This document shows, piece after piece, positions 1-9,533 of a stretch of 16,882 nucleotides of DNA (position 1 is its first letter; each line of letters begins with the position of its first letter). The DNA comes from Phoronis ovalis. Its lineage: Eukaryota > Phoronida > Phoronidae. Below the pieces are notes generated by a model that searched no databases, was not told the DNA's origin, and saw only the letters and a program-made list of their open reading frames with translations. The stretch covers positions 1 through 16,882 of the forward strand of contig JAOXYB010022469.1 of assembly GCA_028565635.1 (NCBI GenBank), read 5' to 3'. Both the position numbers and the translations under genes were made by a program.

Positions 1-62
1 TGTGTTCCAAAATTGAACACACGTGTTCTATTTTAGAACACAAGTGACACTGTGACGCGTCA
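1..62. repeat. Tandem short inverted repeats and a 10-bp palindrome
   Basis: Three dyads lie side by side. TGTGTTC at 1-7 pairs with GAACACA at 15-21. GTGTTCTA at 23-30 pairs perfectly with TAGAACAC at 34-41 around a 3-base loop. TGACGCGTCA at 53-62 is a perfect palindrome. The shared GTGTTC/GAACAC arms suggest a duplicated dyad, possibly the end of a foldback element cut by the window edge. The remainder up to 275 shows no exon and is presumably intron of the receptor gene that follows. Confidence 0.5.
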
Positions 63-275
63 TTTTGTTTAGAGTGTACTACTGGCATGGGTGTGATAAA
101 CATAAAGGACTGATCAAATATAGCCTTAGTCACGTTTTAAACCGTTTCTGTTACTGAACTGTTTCAACAATTTAAGCAACGAACATCACTGTTTTCGGAA
201 CAGCTTTACTTAGGCGATGTTTGAAGTATAAATTTGATTTTCATTCCATGTCCTTCGAATTCATTTCCATTTCAG

Positions 276-584
276 AACCTGGGAGTTCTCCTGGTCCAAC
301 CAAAATGTCTAATATAACAGCTAGACATTTCATTGCGACCTGGAATGATGTTCCATGTGCTCTGAGGAATGGGGAACTGGTTAATTTTACGTACAAGGTT
401 GCAGAACAAATGAAAGGACGGTCAATACAAAGAGAAGACTATTTGATTGCAGCAACTGAAGGAACACAAGTTCTAATTACTGGGCTCAAGCCATACACAA
501 GATACGTTGTGAGAGCAAAATTCTGCAACGCGATCGGTTGTAGTGATTTTGGTGATGAAGGTTCTGCTCAAACGGATGAAGACA
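276..584 (+). CDS. Receptor gene A, exon encoding one complete FN3 domain (gene 5' end outside window)
   Basis: This 309-base exon encodes one whole fibronectin type III domain, an extracellular beta-sandwich used for adhesion and ligand binding. It follows a good acceptor (CATTTCCATTTCAG, AG at 274-275) and ends at donor GTATGT (585-590). Both borders are phase 1, the usual arrangement for shuffled FN3 modules. Visible landmarks are the A-strand start EP.SSPGPTKMSNIT, the B-strand W in FIATWNDVPC, RNGELVNFTYKV in strands C-C', and LITGLKPYTRYVVRAKFCNAIGCSDFG, with the tyrosine-corner and G-strand pattern. Cysteines in DVPCALRNG and FCNAIGC could form disulfides. There are two N-glycosylation sequons (NIT, NFT). 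The frame is open upstream to about 221 but has no credible start there, so this is an internal exon. It resembles FN3 repeats of PTPRQ/Sidekick-type proteins, but the exact family cannot be named. Confidence 0.85.
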
Positions 585-968
585 GTATGTATTGTACTAT
601 ACTTTGCCAAGTCAAGTTAATATGGTGCATGCCAGTCAAATCAAGATTGATCACAGTATTGTTCAATATCTTCTGATGTTTTCCGGAGTAATTTTCACCT
701 ACATTATGTATACATAATTCCTCCTACTGTCGAGGGATTGCTCACATGCCCTTATACCAAGACCATACACTACTGGTATTTTCCCAACTATTATTATAGT
801 TCTGACGCTGTTTTTGAGAAACTTCATATATTTCTGTCAATTATTTAGTACGTCATTTACCCCAGAGCTATTCCTTGGTTACATGTTTACTACTTTGCCA
901 TATTTGAAGTTGAAACAAAAAGCTAATTTAAAACACTCATTAAATTTAACAAACTAAATGATTTTCAG
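585..968 (+). other. Intron of receptor gene A (phase 1)
   Basis: The donor is GTATGT and the acceptor is GATTTTCAG (AG at 967-968). It holds AT-rich sequence with no further exon-like segment. If it were retained, the upstream frame would stop at 674-676. Confidence 0.75.
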
Positions 969-1186
969 AACCAGAGGAACCGCTTAATGTGACATCAAGG
1001 AGTTTAAGCAGTGCATCCTTAATTGTTTCATGGATGGAACCTAAAGTAAAAAATGGAGAAATTATACAATATTCTGTTGAAATATGGCTGAAAGGAAATT
1101 CAACTATCTCAAATACAAGATTAGTTAAAGATGTTTTTTCCACAGAGTTTATAATGTTGCGACCATATTCGTTATATATGATACAG
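969..1186 (+). CDS. Receptor gene A, exon encoding most of the membrane-proximal FN3 domain
   Basis: The exon enters in phase 1 after TTTTCAG and ends in phase 0 at CAG|GTTAGT (1187-1192). It encodes the first roughly 70 residues of an FN3 domain. The A strand starts PEEPLNVTSRSL, the B strand is ASLIVSWMEP with the conserved Trp, NGEIIQYSVEIWLKG covers C-C', and the exon stops inside strand F at LRPYSLYMIQ. The sequence is completed by the exon at 4832, which begins VNAATVKGFGPW, so the join restores the family pattern YxVxVxAxTxxGxGxW exactly. Two N-glycosylation sequons are present (NVT, NST). Unlike the previous FN3 domain, this one is divided by an intron, and that intron is the long one carrying the satellite array. 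Confidence 0.85.
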
Positions 1187-4100
1187 GTTAGTTGTTTAAC
1201 AAAGTAACAAGATTGCAAGTAAGGTTATCAAAAACAGTATAGTGATTGTGTGTATTTGCTATACATGTACTTTGTAGACTGTTTCTTTTTCTTTTATCCA
1301 GCATAGGTTTAACATCGGGTTGTATAAACTAAAGCTACATTTACACTAGGTTTTGCAACGATTCTAAGTCTGTTAAATTCCCTGTGGCCACTCCCTATAT
1401 GACATAATTCTTGGAATACTAGTTTTGCATCCAACTATGTATACACTGTATGCGGCGTGGTCGTGGTCGTCGTATTCGTCGACATCTTTTTATCGCTATA
1501 ACGCTTCAGCTTTCGTATTCGGTACAGGTTAAGAACAGGTCAAAGTACAGGTCGGATATCATTTTGACTCCGATTATTTCCAACTATGCCGACTGGGAAA
1601 GACGAAGCGATAATAGGACGATTCGAAGATGGATTAACGAAGGCTATAAGTCAGTGGGCGTATTAGGCTAAGTGATATTTGAAAATGACTTGAGAATTAG
1701 GTCAAATGCCGATACGAATCTTCGACATTTTTCATTGTGCGTAACACTATAATTGTCTAGTAACAACTGGTTTGAGGTTTTATTCTCAGCTTTATATTTG
1801 GTACTACGTAAATACAAGTCAAACTGCAGATCATCTATCATGTTGACAGATCGCTTTCAAGATGGCCGCCTGGTGGCCACTTTTGTTCTCGAGAGGTTAG
1901 CTCGCAATAACAGCTTCAGTTTTTATCCATTCATCTTTGTATTCCGTACATGATATGTTAATGTCAAAGTACAGGATAGGTATAAGTTTGACCTGGATTA
2001 ATTCCAAAATGGCCGACTGGCGACCATGTTTATTGCTGAAAGGGCACGCACGTAACTCGTCCATTTCGGGAAAGACACAGGTTGACTGGACGATTAGCAG
2101 TTGGATTCACGAAGGCAATAGTTTGGTGAGCGTATTAGGATAGGTGACATTTGAAAATGACTTTGAGAAGTAGGTCACAGGCCAATAGAAATCTTTGACA
2201 TTTTTTGTTGCATAAAGAGCTTATTTATCTTGCAATAACAGCTTCAGCTTTTATCCGATCAGTTTTATATTTGGTAAATGCCAAGTAAAAGTCAAAGTAC
2301 AGGATACCTGGATTACTTCCAAAATGACTGACTCGCTGGCGATGTTTGATTCCGAGAGGGTACGTCACGAAGGCCATAAGTTGCTGGACGTATTACGCTT
2401 GATGACATTTGAAATGACCTTGAGAAATAGATCAAATGCCAAAATGAATGTTTGGCATTTTTGCTTGCCTGAAACACTTTCTTTGTCTTGCAATAACAGC
2501 TTCACCTTTTATCCGATCATTGGTACAGTGTAAATGGCAGTCAAAGTGCAGGATAGCTGTAATTCTGACCTGGATCACGTCCAAGATGGCGGCCATGTTT
2601 GTTCTCGAGATGTTAAGTTCGCAATAACAACTTCAGTATTTGTTATTCGATTTGCTTCGTATTCGGTACTGAGCAAGTAAAGATCAAAATGCAGAACAGG
2701 TATAACTTTACCAGACTTACTTATGGCTGACTGGTGGCCATGTTTGTTCTCGAGAGCACATGTCCTGTTCAAAGACGAAGCGTTGGCTGAACGATTCAAA
2801 GTTGGACTTACGAAGGGAATAGGTTGTGGACGTATTATGCTTGGTGACATTTTAAATGACCTTGAGAAGTGGGTCACATTTCCGACATTTTTATGTTGTG
2901 CGTAACACTTTTTTGTCTCGCGATAATTGTTTCAGTTTTTATTTGATCAGCTTCATATTCGGTACAGAGCAAATAAAAGTCAAAACACATATAGGGTATA
3001 ATTTTAACCCTGATAACTTCCAGCATGGCCACGTTTGTTCCCGAGAGCACGCCATGTCGCGTCCATTTTGAGAAAGATGAAGTGTTGACTGGACGAGTCA
3101 AATGTGGATTCACGAAGGCTGTAGTCTGATGGGTGTGTCAGGCTAGGAGACTTTTTAAAACGACCTTGAGAAGTGGGTCAAATGCTGACACGAATCTGTG
3201 ACATTTTGTGTTGTGCATTATACTTTTTGTCTCGCAATAACTGTTTCAGTTTTTATTCGCTCAGATGTATGTTCGGTACTTATTACAATACAGCTTGGTT
3301 ATAATTTTGACCTTGATCACTTCCAATATGGCTGACTAGTGGCCGTGTTTGTTCCCGAGAGGGCATGTCTCGTTGCGCCCATTTTGCGACAAATGGACCG
3401 TTGGTTGGACACTTCAATTATGGATATACGAAAGCCATAGGTTGGTGCGCATATTCGGCTGGACGACATATTAAAATGACTTTGAGAAGTAGTCGCCAAT
3501 ACAAATCTTCCACATTCTTTGTTGTTGGTAACACTTTCTTTGTCTCGCAGTAACTGCTTCACTTTTTATCCGATCAGCTTCATATTCGGTACAGGGTGAA
3601 TACAGGCAAAGTACAGTTCAATTACAAGTTTAACCGAGATCATTTCCAAGATGGCTGACAGGCGGCCATCCTTAGCTTGGTTTTAGAGATTGTACATGGA
3701 ATAACAGCTACAGTATTTATCTGGTGAGCTACATATTTACTACAGAGTAAGTGCAGGTCAAAGATGTAATTTTAACCCGGATTCCTTTCAATACGGCCGA
3801 GTAACGGCCATGTTTCTTTACCGAGAAGGTATATTTTACGCTGCGCCACTTTCCAGAGAGATGAAACTTTCACTGGCAATTCAAATACAGGGAGAGATCG
3901 CTTTAAAACTATTCACAGACCTGTTGTTCAATATAATGACACAAGAATTCTATACTCTCTCTATACACGCCACTTTTTATGCGTACATTTTATGCATCCA
4001 TTCTCCCATGATTTGATAATTAGGTGTTTGGCCATTATTACAGTTATCTAGCAATCAACTTATATCTCAACACCAATCATGCAGTTTGGAAGCATATACT

Positions 4101-4831
4101 AACAAAGATTTGAATCATTTATCAGTGTTCTATTGGCAATGTTCATACTGATATTGAGATAGGATAGCTTAGATTTGCAGGTGGCCATATGGGCACTCAG
4201 ATGTCAATCTATAAGGTGGTCCGTCGTGATATCTGGTGGTCACAGACAAATCAGCCGGAAATAAGATCCTTGATTTACCAAAATAAAATTAATCAATCGA
4301 TATACAGTAGCTTGCAAACATGAGAAATGGACAAAATTAGGTAAAAAAATATATTGGTGGAAATGACAAATAAAAAATAGGAAAATGATATATCACTAAA
4401 CAAAAAATGTATACAAAATCAAGATTGTGTTTTCTGTTCAACCGCCAAAACGGAGTTTAAAAGATATACTTGCAAAACAGACAAAGATAAAGTTCCACAA
4501 GAACACATAGTTGAAAGTATTTTAAAACTACAGTTTAAACCACAGCATTTTAGCCTTAGCTTAACATAAAACATTGATTTATGCTTTAACTATGAGATAG
4601 CCTAAAGTTATTACTCTCCTTTTTAAAGTAAAGACATAAGAAATCGGCCTATCATGTTTAAATCGTTTTGGCAGTTCGACCTTTGGAACCTTTGTTGGGG
4701 CAAATTTAATTATCTCTACACATGTGTACATTGATTAACATCTTCTTCGTCCCGGTGGGACATAATGAACAGTAGCCATTACTTGTTATACATGTGGGAT
4801 ATATGTTACAATATTCAATTATATTTTTCAG
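1187..4831 (+). other. Large phase-0 intron of receptor gene A
   Basis: This 3,645-base intron lies between two halves of one FN3 domain. The donor is GTTAGT and the acceptor is ATATTTTTCAG (AG at 4830-4831). About two thirds of it is the tandem satellite at 1490-3885. The rest (1187-1490 and 3885-4831) is AT-rich sequence with no exon evidence. A tiny dyad GTCCCGGTGGGAC sits near 4749-4761. Because the flanking exons already form a complete FN3 fold, no exon is expected inside. Confidence 0.75.
1490..3885 (+). repeat. Intronic satellite array with long and short units
   Basis: About ten diverged head-to-tail copies can be followed through the landmark GCAATAACAGCTTCAG and its variants, starting near 1494, 1756, 1901, 2229, 2487, 2619, 2917, 3231, 3544 and 3697. 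Long units span about 258-328 bases. In order they contain TATTCGGTACAG, GTCAAAGTACAG, GACCTGGAT, CCAAGATGGCCGACTGG, GGCCATGTTTGTTCTCGAGA, GGATTCACGAAGGC, GACATTTGAAAATGACCTTG and TCGCAATAAC. Three short units (from 1756, 2487 and 3544; 132-153 bases) run only from the landmark to about GTTCTCGAGA and then jump to the next landmark. The order is L S L L S L L L S, then a partial long unit. All open frames in both directions here are inconsistent between copies, so the array appears noncoding. A reversed copy lies near 10.6 kb. Confidence 0.85.
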
Positions 4832-4898
4832 GTTAATGCTGCTACAGTTAAAGGTTTTGGCCCTTGGAAACAAATAGAGGGATCAACAAAGGAAGGAA
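4832..4898 (+). CDS. Receptor gene A, short exon completing the second FN3 domain
   Basis: This 67-base exon enters in phase 0 after ATTTTTCAG and leaves in phase 1 at donor GTACGT (4899-4904). It encodes strands F-G and the linker, VNAATVKGFGPWKQIEG followed by STKEG. That is the canonical end of an FN3 domain (AxTxxGxGxW...ST.E). An alternative donor, GTATGT at 4903, would give the wrong phase for the next exon, so the first donor is preferred. Joined to its neighbours it keeps a single open frame. Confidence 0.82.
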
Positions 4899-5160
4899 GT
4901 ACGTATGTGCTTAAGATTTCGAAAATCTGCATGGAAACTATCAACATTACAAATTCATAACGTTAGAACATAAGCCTTTAAGCCTTGCTCAATGCTTGCA
5001 TTTTGTACTGCTGTTGTTCTTTATAATAGTATTAAACTTTATTATTTTCGTGCTAAGAAAATAATCAATCGTGGTTTGCCATTCAACGATTAGTAAATCA
5101 TGTAATCAACGTATTGTGCACTCACAGCTATTTAAAATGTATAATTTGTTATAGTTGCAG
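4899..5160 (+). other. Phase-1 intron before the transmembrane exon of receptor gene A
   Basis: This short intron of 262 bases has donor GTACGT and acceptor TTATAGTTGCAG (AG at 5159-5160). It is AT-rich and has no other recognisable content. Confidence 0.75.
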
Positions 5161-5486
5161 CTATCCAACCATTGGAATCTGACGAAATACAAATATACAT
5201 AATTACATTAGGAACAACTATACCGCTTGTTGTGATCATTGTTGGAATTATAATATCGGGTGTAATATATTTTCGACGTGATCGTCAGGAAAATTCCCAG
5301 GCACCGTTACATCCACAAGAACAGGAACACAATGACATCGGGATGACTTATATGCATAATGACAATGATTATCAAATTCCTTACGTTCATCAGCAATTGC
5401 AAAGTATAAGTAGAATTTCAGAGAATGACTATGAGATTCCAGAAGAAAATCAATACGAAGAAATAATGAACCTCCCTTATAATTAA
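5161..5486 (+). CDS. Receptor gene A, last coding exon: transmembrane helix and tyrosine-rich cytoplasmic tail
   Basis: The exon enters in phase 1. The first complete codons read IQPLESDEIQ, a short juxtamembrane stretch. About 25 hydrophobic residues follow (TLGTTIPLVVIIVGIIISGV within it, about 5193-5273), then the stop-transfer RRDRQ, and a 70-residue acidic tail ending with TAA at 5484-5486. The tail has no kinase, phosphatase or TIR domain. It has six tyrosines (codons at 5349, 5370, 5382, 5430, 5454 and 5478) in the contexts TYMHN, NDYQIPYVHQ, NDYEIP, QYEEI and LPYN. YEEI is the classical optimal Src-family SH2 ligand, YxxP suits Crk/Nck-type SH2 domains, and YVHQ fits the YxxQ STAT pattern. 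The protein therefore looks like a type I receptor that signals through recruited SH2 proteins once phosphorylated. Topology is strongly supported, while the partners are inferred. Confidence 0.88.
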
Positions 5487-5792
5487 AAAACTTTCTGAAA
5501 GCTGATGAGTCTGATGATGATTACTGAGCCATTCAAGAGATATTTGTTTCATTGGTAGCCATGGTAACATAAACAAGAACCTTCTTCTTGATTCTTGGAA
5601 TTGATCAATGTGACGAGAGCCAAAATACCAAAATAATCATGAAATTATCATGAAATCTTTTACATTTTATTGAAATATTCTTTATGTAAGGACTGTCTGT
5701 GTGAAGTACCTGAATTTAGGCTGGCATTTAACAATACCCCTATTAAAATATAAACTCGTCTTTTGAGCTGCCAGCATGACTACTAGTGCACC

Positions 5793-5798
5793 AATAAA
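5793..5798 (+). terminator. Candidate polyadenylation signal of receptor gene A
   Basis: A canonical AATAAA lies about 307 bases after the stop codon, a plausible 3' UTR length, with a possible cleavage zone at about 5810-5825. Further AATAAA copies near 6095-6110 are alternatives. The call rests only on the hexamer and its position. Confidence 0.5.
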
Positions 5799-5829
5799 AC
5801 TACATTTCCTACATTGAACATAGGTAAAT

Positions 5830-7800
5830 CCTGGTTTGCATAAACCTCAGTTCATCCTAAAGTCGTACCTGGATTTATTTAGACTGTGTAACTATGTACC
5901 CGTGGGGCACCGCATCCATCGCTGTTTCACGTGACTTCGCAGGTTATGTGCTGTCTTCTTCTAATAATAATACTCACATACTAATAGTGAAATATTTATA
6001 AAGTGCAACAATCTAGCATTCTGTTCGATTGTGCTCATTATATCTATATTTAAAAGTCAAATACATGAAAGGATATAAACATATAGAGGAATATAAATAA
6101 AATAAAACCACTTATGTTTCATAAACATTTAAAACAATGAAAATACCCTAAAAGCACAATGAAATGACCTAGAATTACATAAAAATGTTATACTTATTCT
6201 CAAACTTGAAAGTGACACACACACATAGACACACACGCGCACGCCCACACACATGCACCCACAAACAGGCGCACAGTCTCACACAAATAGAGATACACAC
6301 ATAACATACATACACGCTGGTTCTATTCCATTGCCTATAGTTATTTATAATAGCTTCTAAGCTTTATTTATGTTTTAGTTTGACTTATGTACCACGTTTC
6401 ATTTTCGCGTTTAGATTCATAAATATTTGACTGTGATTGAGGCTAAAGCTCTCAAGACTTCTGAACACTAGAGTTCCGTACCACGAGACTAAATTCATAA
6501 TGCTTATGGTGTTATTGCTTTATTTTTTATTGCTTTTTTTTTATTGCTTACTGTCAACAAATTAATAAAAAAACAAAAAATGGGAATAAGTTTATTTAAG
6601 GGAGCTTTATTTGTAATTATTTTTACTACACGCAGTTCATAAAGTTTTATGTATATATGTGCATTTTTAATTTGTTCTAAAGTTGTTATAAATTATAACT
6701 ATGTTATTATGACTTTATATTTTTATACTGTAATTTTCTCTCCACATGAAACGCAAACATTGACATTTATTTAAGGATGCTTTACTGAAGGGGCAAATGT
6801 GACAGTGAGCACCAGTAACAAGAGATAAAATATAAACATCACGCGCTTCAAGTGATGGATACGAGAGGTGGAAAAACACGGATTCACATGTATAAACTGT
6901 TAATTTCACTGAAAGCCAGTAATAAAAATGACAAATTGCGCGAAATCTCATAACATTTTACGATCCGCGCAAAATGAAATATTTATTGCATAAATCACAA
7001 AACATAATTTTGAGCAATCACTGATGATGGAGAACCATTATCTCTCTTTATTTTAAACGTATTCACTATAACTTAATTTATCGTAAAACATCTGAAACTG
7101 TTAAAAACACTGAAATTATTTCGAAATGTCTATGCATGAATATTCTACATAATTAAACAAAAAGTAACGGAAAGGCGACACTGGCAGAAACTCAAGGGCC
7201 TATATATTTTTTTGAAAACTTCTATTGATAAGTCGTCAAATAAATATTCATTCTGATATTCGAAATGGCACATTTCTTTTAAAAGTTGTCATTTATCGGG
7301 TTATACTATCAAATTACATCCATACACAGTGAAAAAATAAATTTAATATAAATTGCAGCGAACTTTTAACAAATAATAATTAATAATTAATTTTATGTAA
7401 GATCATTCTTTTCATCACAGATAACGAGAACGGGAATGGCAATGTTACATTTTCTGGAATAAAGGAAAATATATAAAATAGAAAAGTATTATTGACACAA
7501 TTTTGCTATCGTTTTGCATTATTTGAAACAAATGGATTGAAGGACATTACAATACTCTCATCTTAGATCTACATATCATTTCAAGACGCCGATTGTTTTG
7601 ATAAATTAGTGTACGGATGTGCTGAATGCTGATTGGTTAAAACCAAAAAGTACGGACTAATAAAATGTATTATATTGGTATTTTCGTGCTTATCATTATA
7701 TCATAAAGGTAAGCATTTTATCAGTCATTCAGTCTTAAGATATAGTAGATGGTTTTACTGTAATCAATCTTTTTCTCAGTTTTTGACACTAAACTTCAAA
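5830..7800. other. Intergenic AT-rich spacer
   Basis: No coding segment is convincing here. The stretch holds an imperfect CA microsatellite (6211-6316), T-rich runs with repeated TTATTGCTTT near 6515-6550, and small TAAT repeats near 7368-7394. A 78-codon frame on the - strand (6715-6951) has no recognisable domain or splice context and was not called. A hydrophobic segment near 7660-7708 followed by GTAAGC resembles a signal exon but has no usable ATG. Confidence 0.55.
6211..6316. repeat. Imperfect CA/CGCA microsatellite
   Basis: About 105 bases are dominated by ACAC dinucleotides interrupted by TAG, GCGC, GCC and TGC units. Alternating purine-pyrimidine stretches such as ACACACGCGCACGC could adopt a Z-DNA form. 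No gene overlaps it. Confidence 0.8.
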
Positions 7801-7807
7801 GTGAACA

Positions 7808-7871
7808 ATGGAAGCAAATCCGCTATCAATATTGGTGATTTTTATTAATAATTTCTTGCAAGCATCACAAG
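7808..7871 (+). pseudogene. Receptor gene B, signal-peptide exon
   Basis: ATG at 7808 opens a 21-codon segment beginning MEANPLS, followed by the hydrophobic core ILVIFINNFLQAS. It ends in phase 1 at a near-perfect donor, CAAG|GTAAGT (7872-7877). This is the expected first exon of a secreted or membrane protein whose next module has a phase-1 border, as FN3 exons do. The exon, its donor and part of its 5' flank match the exon at 12564-12651, including the start ATGGAAGC and the end TTTCTTGCA.GCATCA. That match supports it as a real duplicated gene start. It is listed as a pseudogene because the FN3 exons that follow are frame-disrupted. Confidence 0.6.
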
Positions 7872-9266
7872 GTAAGTACAAATGTTTTATATTAATTTAT
7901 ACGAAAAGATACAATATCTACTTGATTAAGCCTAAGCTAGACTCTGGTCACTGTTTAAATAAAAATTCGTAAAGAGTTCGAATTAAATTTTTTTCAAACA
8001 CAGAGCTACCTAACATCCACCGCATTTGGTCACATACACAACTGTTCGGGTGAATGCTCAACGATTGCGTGTGGTAGTCGACTGGTGTGTGCAACGCATG
8101 AAATTTAGTTAATGCTTTATGACACCACATAAAAATTATAAGGTATATCCTACAGCAAAATCCTAAGGTTCTAAATTTGATCTAAATAACTACATTTTCA
8201 GGAAGTAATCATACCCCATTATTGTTATGATCATGTTGTAAATACCTTGAATAGTCTTTGAATTATAAATTCATGTTTAAAAAAGGTATTGTTTTATTTG
8301 CTAAGAAAACTAAATTAATTAGGTAACCATAAACTCTGATGTAATTTAAAAATGGCCCATAACAAATTATGGGAGTATCGTTTACTTGCTAAAATGCAGC
8401 TCCCAAAAATATTTAAACTACTGGGTTTTTCCGTCCGATATATATATAATAATTTTTATAAGGTGGCATTAAACGCTAATTAAATTACATACATTTTACA
8501 CAATAGTTTGAAAATACCTTTATAACATGAATTTTAAAGCTTTAGAAAACATCTATTATATTTCAGGTCTATCTAACATACAATTTTCAATGTCCGTATG
8601 TGGGTTGCCTAAAACTTAACACATGTTCCATGTAATAGTGCAGGAAAAAAATAAAGTAGAAAACTTTACATAATTACAAGTAGTACACTAGGATACTTGA
8701 AGTAAAACTCATTACAGTATAATTTGTGGTAAAATTAATTAAAAGCAATATTCAGTATTAACAATAAATGAAAATAGCACTTAAGCAATGTATGTACTTT
8801 GGATTCTATAAATAGGGTTGTAGACGGGGTTTTCGCGAGCAGCGAGCATTGTGGTCTGTTAAATCTGAGCACGTGAGCATCCATTTATATTTCACTGTTA
8901 AATGCAAGCAGTGAATTTTTTTTGTGCTCGCCATGATAATCGTGTGTGTTTCTGCGCACCCTTAAGTGGAAGCAGTGCACGCTGGGAGGCGTCTAGTTAC
9001 AACAATGACAAATGCCATGTGAGAATACAACAATGTCAACATTAATTGAAGAATAATAAAACATTAACACTTTAATGACACCGGAGACAATGAAACGCTC
9101 GCTGGCTGCTAGATAAAGTTATCAAACCTATTAAAACATTGTACATCAAGATGGAAGGAAGCATACAAATTTGTTGACATATTTTTAAATATACATGTAC
9201 TTATTATTCACATATTAATAATAAAAGTACATGTGGAGTAATGCATTATCACAATCACTGTTGCAG
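7872..9266 (+). other. Intron 1 of receptor gene B
   Basis: This 1,395-base AT-rich phase-1 intron has donor GTAAGT and acceptor CTGTTGCAG (AG at 9265-9266). It contains a consensus-like TATA element at 8807-8815 and a locally GC-richer patch (about 8820-9000) with an E-box CACGTG near 8869. No further exon was recognised. A 60-codon - strand frame at 7948-8130 shows nothing familiar. Confidence 0.55.
8807..8815 (+). promoter_or_regulatory. TATA-box-like element inside gene B intron 1
   Basis: TATAAATAG in the context CTATAAATAGGG matches the TATA consensus well and is followed by a GC-richer stretch. It could be an internal or alternative promoter, but in AT-rich DNA chance matches are common, and no first exon was identified next to it. 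Confidence 0.25.
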
Positions 9267-9369
9267 AACCCAGTGCTCCAGTCAATATTCGAGGACAGAT
9301 AGGACTCTAGATCTGTTGCTGATGTGGGATAAACCTCTTCATCTTAGAGGCATAATTATAAAATACCAA
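9267..9369 (+). pseudogene. Receptor gene B, first half of an FN3 domain with a frame break
   Basis: Joined in phase 1 to the signal exon, the exon reads EPSAPVNIRGQIGL, a clear FN3 A strand, and then meets TAG at 9308-9310. The next stretch continues the domain in another frame: LDLLLMWDKP with the conserved Trp, then LRGIIIKYQ, ending in phase 0 at donor GTAAGT (9370-9375). The alignment with gene A (EPEEPLNV...LIVSWMEP...GEIIQYS) leaves little doubt that both parts belong to one FN3 domain. A net one-base gain or two-base loss separates them. As written, the product would be a peptide of about 35 residues. A sequencing or assembly indel is the main alternative to genuine decay. Confidence 0.7.
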
Positions 9370-9533
9370 GTAAGTATTAGCGCATATAATCATATTCCGA
9401 TCAGATGAACTGGCCACCAAATGCAAATGAATACACTGATTACATGCACAAGTACTGATTGCTCTTCTGACTGGACATGTATTATAGTAATACGTACATC
9501 TTAACGTGTTGATCGTGATGTTGCTACTTCCAG

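Noticed and set aside
221-275. Possible start of the first FN3 coding region upstream of 276
   Set aside because: The open frame begins with TTG rather than a good ATG, and a strong acceptor lies at 274-275. FN3 modules of this type start right after a phase-1 acceptor, so these bases are intron.
2575-3562. Several 60-100 codon frames on both strands inside the satellite
   Set aside because: They come from shared repeat sequence, are not kept open from unit to unit, and show no domain.
3810-4016. 68-codon + strand frame at the end of the array
   Set aside because: It starts in a diverged satellite unit and has no splice context or recognisable domain.
5430-5465. A full ITAM in the gene A tail
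   Set aside because: The two tyrosines are suitably spaced, but the first has proline at +3 (YEIP) and not Leu/Ile, so only half of the motif (YEEI) fits.
6715-6951. 78-codon frame on the - strand
   Set aside because: Cysteine-rich by chance appearance only. No signal, domain or splice signals were seen.
7626-7710. Another signal-peptide exon ending KCIILVFSCLSLYHKG before GTAAGC
   Set aside because: The hydrophobic frame has no ATG (a TGA lies just upstream), and the ATG at 7665 in another frame stops after 13 codons. At best it is a decayed copy.
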